27,466 nucleotides of DNA, taken from the NCBI RefSeq assembly GCF_046480435.1, contig NZ_PKGC01000067.1. One strand, 5' to 3'. A program made the translations under genes and the position numbers. The stretch is from Limnospira platensis. Its GTDB lineage: Bacteria; Cyanobacteriota; Cyanobacteriia; Cyanobacteriales; Microcoleaceae. This document shows positions 1-6,586 of this stretch, in pieces. The stretch's first letter is position 1; every line of letters begins with the position of its first letter. Under the pieces are notes generated by a model, which ran no database searches, was not told the DNA's origin, and saw only the letters and a list, made by a program, of their open reading frames with translations.

Positions 1-534
1 TCTCAGGTACAGTAATTAGCCAAACTGAACCGGATAGCTTTTTCTTCCAAAGTGATATCGGACCGATTTTGGTAGATGCTATTCCCCAAGGTGAAGGAAT
101 GGTCACTGTCATTCCGGGAGAAATATTAACCATTGTTGGAAATTTTGATGACTATGATTTTGATGCTTACAGTTTGACCCGTCTGGACGGTTCGCCGGTT
201 CTACCTAACCAGCCACCAATGATGGGTTTTACACCCCCTTCAATTCCTCCGATAAATCCAGAATTTCTGACTCTCTCAGGTACAGTAATTAGCCAAACTG
301 AACCGGATAGCTTTTTCTTCCAAAGTGATATCGGACCGATTTTGGTAGATGCTATTCCCCAAGGTGAAGGAATGGTCACTGTCATTCCGGGAGAAATATT
401 AACCATTGTTGGAAATTTTGATGACTATGATTTTGATGCTTACAGTTTGACCCGTCTGGACGGTTCGCCGGTTCTACCTAACCAGCCACCAATGATGGGT
501 TTTACACCCCCTTCAATTCCTCCGATAAATCCAG
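1..534 (+). repeat. Perfect 273-bp tandem repeat, two copies
   Basis: Bases 1-261 reappear at 274-534 with no difference that I can see by eye. The period is 273 bp, or 91 codons, so the reading frame is kept. Identity extends to synonymous positions, which implies a very recent duplication or an assembly effect. The copies diverge at 262 versus 535. More copies may lie left of the window. Confidence 0.93.
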
Positions 535-722
535 TATTATCCAATCGTATTCAGATGGAAATTACTGATATTAATAATCCCGAATTTGCGCCAATTAATA
601 ACATTCCTAACCCTCCCTTAAATCCGGGTAATAGGACATCCCCAACAGTAGGCGATCGCGATTATAATTATGATCAGCCTGATTTTGACTATGACCACGG
701 TAGATCTCGTCGTTTTAACTAA
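1..722 (+). CDS. Secreted-type protein with tandem OB-fold repeats (5' end missing)
   Basis: The reading frame is open from the window edge (first full codon at 3) to TAA at 720-722, so the start and any signal peptide lie upstream. At least two copies of a 91-residue unit are present. Each contains an SGTV strand, a GPILVDA strand, PGE, and DDYDFDA followed by a TR turn. This pattern resembles bacterial OB-fold (BOF, YgiW/YdeI-like) domains, and the same signature occurs in the protein at 3918-4307. After the repeats comes a Pro/Asn-rich segment with NRIQMEI, then a tail rich in Asp and Tyr ending GRSRRFN. The tail module recurs in the next two genes. Export is inferred from these relatives, since no signal peptide is visible here. 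The function is unknown, and any ligand would be a guess. Confidence 0.75.
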   Translation, partial: SGTVISQTEPDSFFFQSDIGPILVDAIPQGEGMVTVIPGEILTIVGNFDDYDFDAYSLTRLDGSPVLPNQPPMMGFTPPSIPPINPEFLTLSGTVISQTEPDSFFFQSDIGPILVDAIPQGEGMVTVIPGEILTIVGNFDDYDFDAYSLTRLDGSPVLPNQPPMMGFTPPSIPPINPVLSNRIQMEITDINNPEFAPINNIPNPPLNPGNRTSPTVGDRDYNYDQPDFDYDHGRSRRFN

Positions 723-801
723 TAGTTTCAGCCACTATCATCTATAAACTAATCCCGGCTTTTCATTTAACACAAAAAACATTGATTTAGGAGATACTTC
801 G

Positions 802-1198
802 ATGAAACCTTCCTGGAAAATTGCGACCCTGTTATCCTTCGCTGCTATTATCGGTTTTGCGGAAGCTGGTCAAGCCGCCATANNNNNNNNNNNNNNNNNN
901 NNNNNNNNNNNNNNNNNNNNNNNNNNNNNNNNNNNNNNNNNNNNNNNNNNNNNNNNNNNNNNNNNNNNNNNNNNNNNNNNNNNNNNNNNNNNNNNNNNNN
1001 NNNNNNNNNNNNNNNNNNCTACCTGGGGAGGATGCTAATTTACTAGCAAATCGTTTTAATAATAGCGATCGCGATTTTAATTATGACAATGATCGAGGTC
1101 GGAATTCCCGCCGAGTTAACCGTCCTAATGCTGGTCGTTTTAATGGTCAAACTCCCCGCCGAGTTAACCGTCCTAATGCTGGTCGTCGTCAAAGATAG
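802..1198 (+). CDS. Small secreted Asp/Arg-rich protein, interrupted by assembly gap
   Basis: An ATG at 802, preceded by TTTAGGAG, opens a signal peptide of about 27 residues (MKPSWK, a hydrophobic core, then AGQAA). The sequence then enters 136 Ns. Beyond the gap a frame resumes with LPGEDANLLA, continues with NSDRDFNYDNDRGR, and ends in a basic tail with two copies of RRVNRPNAGR before TAG at 1196-1198. The two parts lie in different frames across the gap as sized. In the intact paralogue at 1304-1564 they are joined in frame, so the gap length is probably wrong rather than the gene broken. Mature protein: acidic/aromatic middle and Arg-rich end, presumably outside the cytoplasmic membrane. 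Function is not recognised. Confidence 0.7.
883..1018. other. Assembly gap (136 N)
   Basis: A run of 136 undetermined bases lies inside a small secreted-protein gene. Comparison with the paralogue at 1304-1564 predicts about 63 bp here. The region sits among near-identical duplicated sequence, a likely cause of the assembly break. Confidence 0.99.
1107..1186 (+). repeat. 48-bp-period internal coding repeat
   Basis: Bases 1107-1138 recur exactly at 1155-1186, a spacing of 48 bp (16 codons). The repeat encodes RRVNRPNAGR twice in the basic C-terminal tail of the small secreted protein. Confidence 0.9.
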
Positions 1199-1215
1199 TC
1201 ACCACTTGATAAACA

Positions 1216-1244
1216 TTGATAAATTTGTCAATTTAGGCTATACT
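1216..1244 (+). promoter_or_regulatory. Sigma70-type promoter of the small secreted gene
   Basis: TTGATA (1216-1221) and TATACT (1239-1244) are separated by exactly 17 bp, upstream of the gene at 1304. The -10 lies in a 20-bp block (1230-1249) that recurs at 1592-1611. Confidence 0.65.
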
Positions 1245-1303
1245 TAGGGTAATCATAAATTACCATCTCAATACTCAAATTTAACTCTTTAGGAGATGCT
1301 TCG

Positions 1304-1564
1304 ATGAAACCTTCCTGGAAAATTGCGACCCTGTTATCCTTCGCTGCTATTATCGGTTTTGCGGAAGCTGGTCAAGCCGCCATAAATCCCCCATCACTAA
1401 CCCCCGTAAATCGCATTCAGATCGACATTGAAGACCTACCCAATATCTTACCTAGGGATGATGCTAATTTACTGGCTGATTCTGATAGAGATAATGATGT
1501 CGATTATGATTATGATAATGATAGGGGTAGTGCTTCCCGTAACCGTCGTAGCAGATGGTCTTAA
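1304..1564 (+). CDS. Small secreted Asp/Tyr-rich protein, intact paralogue
   Basis: An 86-residue protein whose first 27 residues form a signal peptide (Lys near the N-terminus, a hydrophobic core, AGQAA cleavage region). The nucleotide sequence of this part is identical to the copy at 802. Mature part: a Pro-rich start, VNRIQIDIEDLPN (compare NRIQMEI in the first gene), DDANLLA, and an acidic DYDYDND stretch ending in an Arg-rich tail. TTTAGGAG sits about 8 nt before the ATG. It has its own promoter at 1216-1244. Only some 59 mature residues remain, with strong charge segregation, so it may be partly disordered. I do not recognise a named family. Periplasmic, surface or secreted location is inferred from the signal peptide. 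Confidence 0.8.
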   Translation: MKPSWKIATLLSFAAIIGFAEAGQAAINPPSLTPVNRIQIDIEDLPNILPRDDANLLADSDRDNDVDYDYDNDRGSASRNRRSRWS

Positions 1565-1578
1565 CTAAATGATTAGTC

Positions 1579-1606
1579 TTGAAATGTTGTGAATTTAGGC
1601 TATACT
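1579..1606 (+). promoter_or_regulatory. Sigma70-type promoter of the JmjC gene
   Basis: TTGAAA (1579-1584), a 16-bp spacer and TATACT (1601-1606) lie about 55 bp before the ATG at 1661. The -10 region is the second copy of the 20-bp block found at 1230-1249. Confidence 0.55.
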
Positions 1607-1660
1607 TAGGGGGATTAATCTCCCCCTAATGGTTATTAAAATTTCGTTTTCTATCTATCA

Positions 1661-2824
1661 ATGCAGACCTTAACCGAATTATTGCACCCTTTACCAATTA
1701 GCGAATTTTTCGATAAATATTGGACTGAAAAAGCTGTGCTAATTCCTGGTGATAATCATCAAAAATTTGTCGATTTGTTTTCATGGCAAAAACTCAATAA
1801 TTTACTCAACTATTATCCCTTAAAACACCCAGAAATCAGATTAGCTAAAGCTGGGGAAACTTTGCCAGAAATTACCAACCATGAACAGATAATTAAACAA
1901 TGTCAGGAAGGCGCTACTCTTATTATCGATCGACTTCATGAAAAAATAGAAGCGATCGCCAAAATGGTAGCCTTATTACGCATAGAAATCGGACATCGTA
2001 GCCAAGTCAATAGTTATTGTTCATTTCCCGGACATCAAGGCTTTGCTTGTCATTACGACTCCCACGAAGTTTTCATCCTGCAAATTTCCGGTAGAAAACA
2101 CTGGCGAGTTTTTTCAGATACCTTTATTTATCCCCTGAGTGAAAATCGATCTTCCCAGTTTTCTCCCCCTGATACTCAACCCTATATAGACGCAATTATT
2201 AACCCTGGCGATCTGCTTTATATACCCCGTGGACATTGGCATTATGCTATAGCAATTGATGAACCTTCTTTGCATTTAACCCTGGGAATTGACTGTCAAA
2301 CTGGTATTGATTTTAGTGATTGGTTAACCAGTCAATTGCAACAACATCCACAATGGCGAAAAAATTTACCTTTATTAAATAAATCCCATCGAGAAAACTG
2401 CCGCCAACATCTACAAAACCTAGTCCAAAACTGGCTAGAAATATTGGAGTCCGAGGATTTAATTAATCGCTACTTAGATGAACAACTTTTACAAGGACAA
2501 CCTGACTTACAATTAGGCTTTCCCAGTCAAATTGGCTATGATATCTTCCCCCAAGGTAAGCAGACTAAATTCTATCGTCCTCAGCAACCCGTCGATATTA
2601 CTCAATTAACTCCCACGGGTAAATTTGAAATTAAAACTGGGGGTAAGAAAATATCTCTGATCGGACTTGACCAAGATATATTAGAGAAAATTTTTACATC
2701 CACAGAATTTAGTGGCTTAGACATACAACAATGGTTACAAGATTTTGACTGGGATACAGAAATTGTTCCCCTACTGTCGCGTTTGGTTAAAGCTGGAATT
2801 TTGCTGGTTATCTCCCATCCATAA
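1661..2824 (+). CDS. JmjC/cupin-4 2-oxoglutarate oxygenase-like protein
   Basis: The 387-residue protein matches the cupin_4/JmjC layout of ribosomal oxygenases (RoxA/YcfD, about 370 residues). An N-terminal lead-in holds FFDKYWTEKAVLI. The metal-binding HxD is H131-Y-D133, followed by SGRKHWRV, and the distal His lies in GDLLYIPRGHWH (H194 by alignment). SLHLTLGI is the typical closing strand. A C-terminal winged-helix-like part follows, as in the family. Known members hydroxylate ribosomal proteins using Fe(II) and 2-oxoglutarate. E. coli YcfD modifies an Arg of uL16. The substrate here is unproven. It is a single gene with its own promoter, convergent with the next. The start ATG lacks an obvious Shine-Dalgarno, as is common in cyanobacteria. 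Confidence 0.82.
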   Translation: MQTLTELLHPLPISEFFDKYWTEKAVLIPGDNHQKFVDLFSWQKLNNLLNYYPLKHPEIRLAKAGETLPEITNHEQIIKQCQEGATLIIDRLHEKIEAIAKMVALLRIEIGHRSQVNSYCSFPGHQGFACHYDSHEVFILQISGRKHWRVFSDTFIYPLSENRSSQFSPPDTQPYIDAIINPGDLLYIPRGHWHYAIAIDEPSLHLTLGIDCQTGIDFSDWLTSQLQQHPQWRKNLPLLNKSHRENCRQHLQNLVQNWLEILESEDLINRYLDEQLLQGQPDLQLGFPSQIGYDIFPQGKQTKFYRPQQPVDITQLTPTGKFEIKTGGKKISLIGLDQDILEKIFTSTEFSGLDIQQWLQDFDWDTEIVPLLSRLVKAGILLVISHP

Positions 2825-2842
2825 ACGGCGTTTATTAATCAC

Positions 2843-2862
2843 AGCTTTTAGGTTGAAAAGCT
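2843..2862. terminator. Possible weak bidirectional terminator hairpin
   Basis: AGCTTTT (2843-2849) and AAAAGCT (2856-2862) form a perfect 7-bp stem with a 6-nt loop. It lies between the convergent JmjC and nucleotidyltransferase genes. The stem is AT-rich and the following T content is modest, so strength is uncertain. Confidence 0.4.
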
Positions 2863-2912
2863 ATTATATATGTCGGCACATTTTCCCATGATAATATAAT
2901 AGAGCAAGTCGG

Positions 2913-3776
2913 CTAGTTTGTCAAGAGGAAATCATCAGAAATTTGGGGAGGATAAACGTGATCAATTTCGGCGACCAACCAAGAACCAAAAGTTGCCAAA
3001 AAATCGACAATTTGCTGGGGTGAATCAAGGGGATTAATTGACCAATTTAAGGCTTGATACATGAGTGTTTGTTGTGCGGGATAATATTCGGAAAAAATCT
3101 GATAACAAGGATATAAATCACGGGTATAACATTGATGACGTTCCATGACAATTTCTAAGCCAGACCGGAGGATCCTTTTCATAATCCACTGACCGAGTTT
3201 ATGAACATAAGCAGTTTGTTCATTAGGTGGCTTTTGAGGGGTTGTATATAATAGGTCAAAACTGACTTCCTGGATATCTTCGGACAAGTCAAAAGCATGA
3301 CTAACCGCATCGATATCAGGCTTAAACTTTGGCAATTCTGGAGAGATATCTTGTCCGTAAACACAGGCGGCTTGAGTGACAATTAGCATTCGCAAACCCT
3401 CATAACCATAATCATCAAAATCCCGTAAGCGATCGCCTGAAATAGGTGACAATTCGACTCCCTTACAGAAGGGATATTTTTGGCTAACTTGCTGATTAAA
3501 AGCATCAAACCAAGCGCGATCGCAGTGTTTATAATTCCCGGAAACGACGGCGAAACTATCAACATCAGAAATCAAGGGAATAGCTTGTCCTACGGCGACA
3601 GACCCGCGAATATAAATGCTATGAACTTGGTCAGACCAATGATTAAGATAAGCTGTGACAATTTCATCAACTAGCGATCGCCAAGGTTCCACAATTTTGT
3701 CAATATTAGCTTTCCGAATAATAAAGCCTTGTTCATCAACTCCCAAAACCGAGCCAATTTGAGCAATTTTAGCCAT
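2913..3776 (-). CDS. Nucleotidyltransferase-fold protein
   Basis: A 287-residue cytoplasmic protein. The N-terminal third carries IYIRGSVAVG followed by SDVDSFAV. This is the GS...DxD signature of the polymerase-beta-like nucleotidyltransferase superfamily, with G58-S59 and metal-binding D71 and D73. The rest is mostly helical with many aromatics, compatible with the helical C-terminal domain of aminoglycoside-adenylyltransferase-like proteins. The substrate cannot be told from sequence. It is transcribed alone on the minus strand, convergent with the JmjC gene and divergent from the OB-fold gene across about 140 bp. No signal peptide is seen. Confidence 0.72.
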   Translation of the reverse strand: MAKIAQIGSVLGVDEQGFIIRKANIDKIVEPWRSLVDEIVTAYLNHWSDQVHSIYIRGSVAVGQAIPLISDVDSFAVVSGNYKHCDRAWFDAFNQQVSQKYPFCKGVELSPISGDRLRDFDDYGYEGLRMLIVTQAACVYGQDISPELPKFKPDIDAVSHAFDLSEDIQEVSFDLLYTTPQKPPNEQTAYVHKLGQWIMKRILRSGLEIVMERHQCYTRDLYPCYQIFSEYYPAQQTLMYQALNWSINPLDSPQQIVDFLATFGSWLVAEIDHVYPPQISDDFLLTN

Positions 3777-3917
3777 AGTTAAATCATCCCGTAGTTAGAG
3801 TTAATATTATCACCCAAGTTAATCATAACTGTAATGCTGATCACCAATTAGCCGCTGTCATTTTTTGGTCATATTTGCAGTTTACTATGTAGGGGAGTGC
3901 AGTCACCATCAAACTTT

Positions 3918-4307
3918 ATGAAAGCAACTATTACAGCCTTACTAACTTCCGCACTATTAACTATAGGGGTTCCAGCCGCGAATGCACAAGTTTCTATTCA
4001 AAATTTACAGCGTCATTCAGGAGTTACTATATCTGGTACAATTCGCAGTGTGGTAGGTAATGACTTTATCTTAGACGACGGAACCGGACAAATTATTGTT
4101 GATGCTGGACCCATGCGCCATCATCAACTGAATTTACAACCCGGAGAACAGGTCACAGTCACAGGTAAATATGATGACTATGACTTTGATGCTTTCACTA
4201 TTACTCGCAGTAATGGCGAAGTGATTTTTATTCGCGATCCACAGGGTCCCCCACCTTGGTCAGGTGGTTACAGAAGACGAAATTCTGCTTCCCAAAGCTC
4301 TCGATAA
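3918..4307 (+). CDS. Exported single OB-fold (BOF-like) protein
   Basis: I chose the ATG at 3918, giving 129 residues that begin directly with a signal peptide (MKATITALL, a hydrophobic core, ANAQ at about residue 24). A GTG at 3897 is in frame but overlaps the AGGGGAG stretch and would add seven residues. The mature part is one OB-fold-like domain: VTISGTI, FILDDGTG, IIVDA, PGEQVTVTG, KYDDYDFDA, TR. This closely parallels the repeat unit in the gene at 1-722. It ends with a Pro-rich and YRRR tail. YgiW/YdeI-type BOF proteins are periplasmic and stress-associated in enterobacteria. A periplasmic place is likely here, but the ligand is unknown. A two-component system follows on the same strand. 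Confidence 0.75.
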   Translation: MKATITALLTSALLTIGVPAANAQVSIQNLQRHSGVTISGTIRSVVGNDFILDDGTGQIIVDAGPMRHHQLNLQPGEQVTVTGKYDDYDFDAFTITRSNGEVIFIRDPQGPPPWSGGYRRRNSASQSSR

Positions 4308-4344
4308 CAGCAGTTCATAAGCATTAATTACCGTCAATTCCTGT

Positions 4345-4365
4345 CCTCTCCCTCACCGGGAGGGG
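4345..4365 (+). other. GC-rich hairpin downstream of the OB-fold gene
   Basis: CCTCTCCC (4345-4352) pairs with GGGAGGGG (4358-4365) over 8 bp including one G-U pair, with loop TCACC. No T-run follows, so it is not a classic terminator. It resembles the hairpin at 26779-26803 next to tnpB and may be a dispersed palindromic element. Confidence 0.6.
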
Positions 4366-4370
4366 ATAGC

Positions 4371-4400
4371 TTGACATGGCTGCCAAAATTTAGCTATTAA
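4371..4400 (+). promoter_or_regulatory. Likely promoter of the two-component operon
   Basis: A perfect TTGACA (4371-4376), an 18-bp spacer and TATTAA (4395-4400) lie about 40 bp before the response-regulator ATG, directly after a hairpin. The downstream stretch is very AT-rich, with an alternative TATAAT at 4401-4406 at too long a spacing. Confidence 0.5.
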
Positions 4401-4439
4401 TATAATAACTATATATAGTCTATTTTGGTATAAGTACAA

Positions 4440-5117
4440 ATGCGGATTTTATTGGTAGAAGACGACCCAGAACAACGGGAGCCAATTCATGCAGCTTTAA
4501 CTCGTTATGGACATATTGTTGATGGGGTAGAAGATGGCACAACCGCCTTGTGGTTAATGAATGAAACTGACTATGATCTGTTGATTTTAGATTGGATGTT
4601 ACCGGGAGAAGATGGTATTATTTTATGTGAAAATTATCGCCAAATGGGGAAAACATCACCAGTGTTAATGCTGACGGCTAAAGATACGACGGCTGATAAA
4701 GTTATGGGACTGGACGCTGGCGCAGATGATTATTTAGTTAAACCAGTAGACCTACAAGAATTGTTAGCTAGAATTAGAGCTTTAAGAAGGCGATCGCCTC
4801 TTTGGGTGGGGGATATCTTAGCAGTACAAGGATTATCATTAAATCTCGATACTATGATTTTAACATGGGGGAATGATAGCTTAAAGCTGAAAAGCCGCGA
4901 CTTTCAACTATTAGAATATATGATGCGTCATCCCCACCAAGTCCTCACTCATAATCAAATAGAACAAGCACTATGGGAATGGGGAGAAGAACCGGAAAGC
5001 AATGCGGTAGTAGCGAGAGTTAAACGACTCCGCAAAACCCTGACAGCCATAGAAGTTGACAGTTGGATTAAAACTGTTTATGGCATGGGTTATCGCCTCG
5101 AACCTCCGAATAATTAA
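4440..5117 (+). CDS. OmpR/PhoB-family response regulator
   Basis: A 225-residue cytoplasmic DNA-binding regulator. The receiver domain (about 1-118) has the acidic pocket D8/D9, phosphoacceptor D51 in LILDWMLPGEDG, switch T79 in MLTAKD and K101 in LVKPVD. The winged-helix output domain (about 125-222) contains SRDFQLLEYMM and VVARVKRLRKTL and ends with the typical VYGMGYRLE wing. It precedes its kinase by only 15 bp, so the two form an operon. The target genes are unknown. The OB-fold gene upstream and the operon itself are natural candidates. Confidence 0.93.
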   Translation: MRILLVEDDPEQREPIHAALTRYGHIVDGVEDGTTALWLMNETDYDLLILDWMLPGEDGIILCENYRQMGKTSPVLMLTAKDTTADKVMGLDAGADDYLVKPVDLQELLARIRALRRRSPLWVGDILAVQGLSLNLDTMILTWGNDSLKLKSRDFQLLEYMMRHPHQVLTHNQIEQALWEWGEEPESNAVVARVKRLRKTLTAIEVDSWIKTVYGMGYRLEPPNN

Positions 5118-5132
5118 ACATTACAAATATCT

Positions 5133-6575
5133 ATGGTTAAGCTAATTACTAAACTCCAAAAACGTTGGATATCTCTACCTATTAGATGGCGAGGTACGGC
5201 AATTATAGCGATTCCAGTGAGTTTTTTATTGGTAGTATTATTAGCTTTTTCTTGGTTAAAATTTAACATAATTGAAGACGAGGCTTGGGTACAACATACC
5301 CAGAATGTTAGATTAGAAACTAAACAACTTTTAAACGCTTTACTTGATGCAGAAACTGGAGTGAGAGGATATGGACTGACTCAACGAGATGAGTTTTTAG
5401 AGCGTTATCATCATGCTCAAAGTATAATTCCTCGAGTTTTAGACACTTTACAAGATTTGGTACAAGACAATGCTGAACAATTGGAATACTTGGAAGATGT
5501 CAGGTTTTATATTGATGAAAATATCGCTAATTTTGAAAAAAAAATAATCCTCCAACAAGAATTAATTAGGATTCGCGGACGCAATGATACTTTAGTACCC
5601 ATTGAGTCTTTATATGATTGGCTGGCTAAAGGTCAAGAAACGATGAATCAAGCACGTCAAGCTATTGATATCTTTGCTGAAAATGAAGAAAAACTACTAA
5701 TTGAACGCATCCAACATCGAGATGAATATCGACAATTAACCTGGATTTTCTTATGTTTTTCTGGGGTGATTAGTGCGATCGCTACTATGTTCACTATTCA
5801 TCTGTTTTATCAATTAGAACAAGAATTGTCCCAGCGTCAGATTAACTTAAAAATCACTAATCAACGGTTAGAAAATGTCTGTGACCAACTGCAAAGATTT
5901 ACTGCTAATGCTTCCCATGAATTAAGAGCGCCTTTAGCGGCTGTATTAAGTAATGGTCAGGTGGCTTTACTAGAATTAGAGGATTTGGATGAAATCCCCC
6001 CATCATTGCATCGAAGACTAGAAAACATTGTCAAAACTACTAAACAGATGAGTTCCTTAGTCAGTGATTTATTATTTCTCGCCAGACATGAAGGCTTACT
6101 AGCACCTGAGTCTATACAAAAACTTGATTTAACTCAACTGATATTCCCGATCGCCTCGGAGTGGATAACTCCGCTGAAAAGTCAATCCTTAGAATTAATA
6201 ACTAACCTACCATTAACCCCCATTTGCGTATTAGCCGATCGCAGTTTGTTAAAACAAGTGATCACCAACCTTCTCAGCAACGCCGGTCGCTACACTCCCC
6301 CCGGAGGAATGATTAAAATTAACTTGCACAACTCGGAAAAATATGCTATATTGGAAGTAGAAGACACTGGAATTGGCATTGCTGCTGAAGCATTGCCCCA
6401 TGTGTTTGAGCGATTTTATCGAGCGGATTTAAAGCGTTCTAAAGCCTCTGGTGGTTGGGGGTTAGGATTGGCGATCGCCCAACAAATTATCAAAGCTCAT
6501 GGGGGCGAAATTAACGTAGCTAGTACCCTAAACAAAGGTACTAAATTTACGATAAAATTGCCCCTGATTCACTAA
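5133..6575 (+). CDS. CHASE3-domain membrane sensor histidine kinase
   Basis: 480 residues. A transmembrane helix at about 22-43 leads into an extracytoplasmic sensor (about 45-200) with LLNALLDAETGVRGYGLT, a CHASE3 hallmark. A second helix (about 203-226) is followed by a short coiled linker with no clear HAMP. HisKA contains H262 in NASHELRAPL. The ATPase domain has the N box around N379/N383, DTGIGIA (D411), HVFERFYR and GWGLGLAIA. All catalytic motifs are intact. It autophosphorylates and passes phosphate to the response regulator encoded just upstream. CHASE3 ligands are mostly unknown. The gene ends 11 bp from the convergent minus-strand operon. Confidence 0.92.
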   Translation: MVKLITKLQKRWISLPIRWRGTAIIAIPVSFLLVVLLAFSWLKFNIIEDEAWVQHTQNVRLETKQLLNALLDAETGVRGYGLTQRDEFLERYHHAQSIIPRVLDTLQDLVQDNAEQLEYLEDVRFYIDENIANFEKKIILQQELIRIRGRNDTLVPIESLYDWLAKGQETMNQARQAIDIFAENEEKLLIERIQHRDEYRQLTWIFLCFSGVISAIATMFTIHLFYQLEQELSQRQINLKITNQRLENVCDQLQRFTANASHELRAPLAAVLSNGQVALLELEDLDEIPPSLHRRLENIVKTTKQMSSLVSDLLFLARHEGLLAPESIQKLDLTQLIFPIASEWITPLKSQSLELITNLPLTPICVLADRSLLKQVITNLLSNAGRYTPPGGMIKINLHNSEKYAILEVEDTGIGIAAEALPHVFERFYRADLKRSKASGGWGLGLAIAQQIIKAHGGEINVASTLNKGTKFTIKLPLIH

Positions 6576-6586
6576 TTGAGTAACTC

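Larger units (their letters stand above)
1230..1611 (+). repeat. Duplicated 20-bp promoter block (1230-1249 and 1592-1611)
   Basis: The block AATTTAGGCTATACTTAGGG occurs at 1230-1249 and again at 1592-1611, each time just downstream of one of the two paralogous small secreted genes. With the shared signal-peptide sequence, this suggests a duplicated unit of gene plus downstream promoter. Confidence 0.85.

Noticed and set aside
167..406. Open frame on the minus strand within the OB-fold repeats
   Set aside because: It lies wholly opposite the repeated coding sequence and shows no independent support.
1..534. Possible CRISPR or phage variable-repeat structure
   Set aside because: The repeats are coding, in frame, 273 bp long and without spacers; no reverse transcriptase or template repeat is seen.
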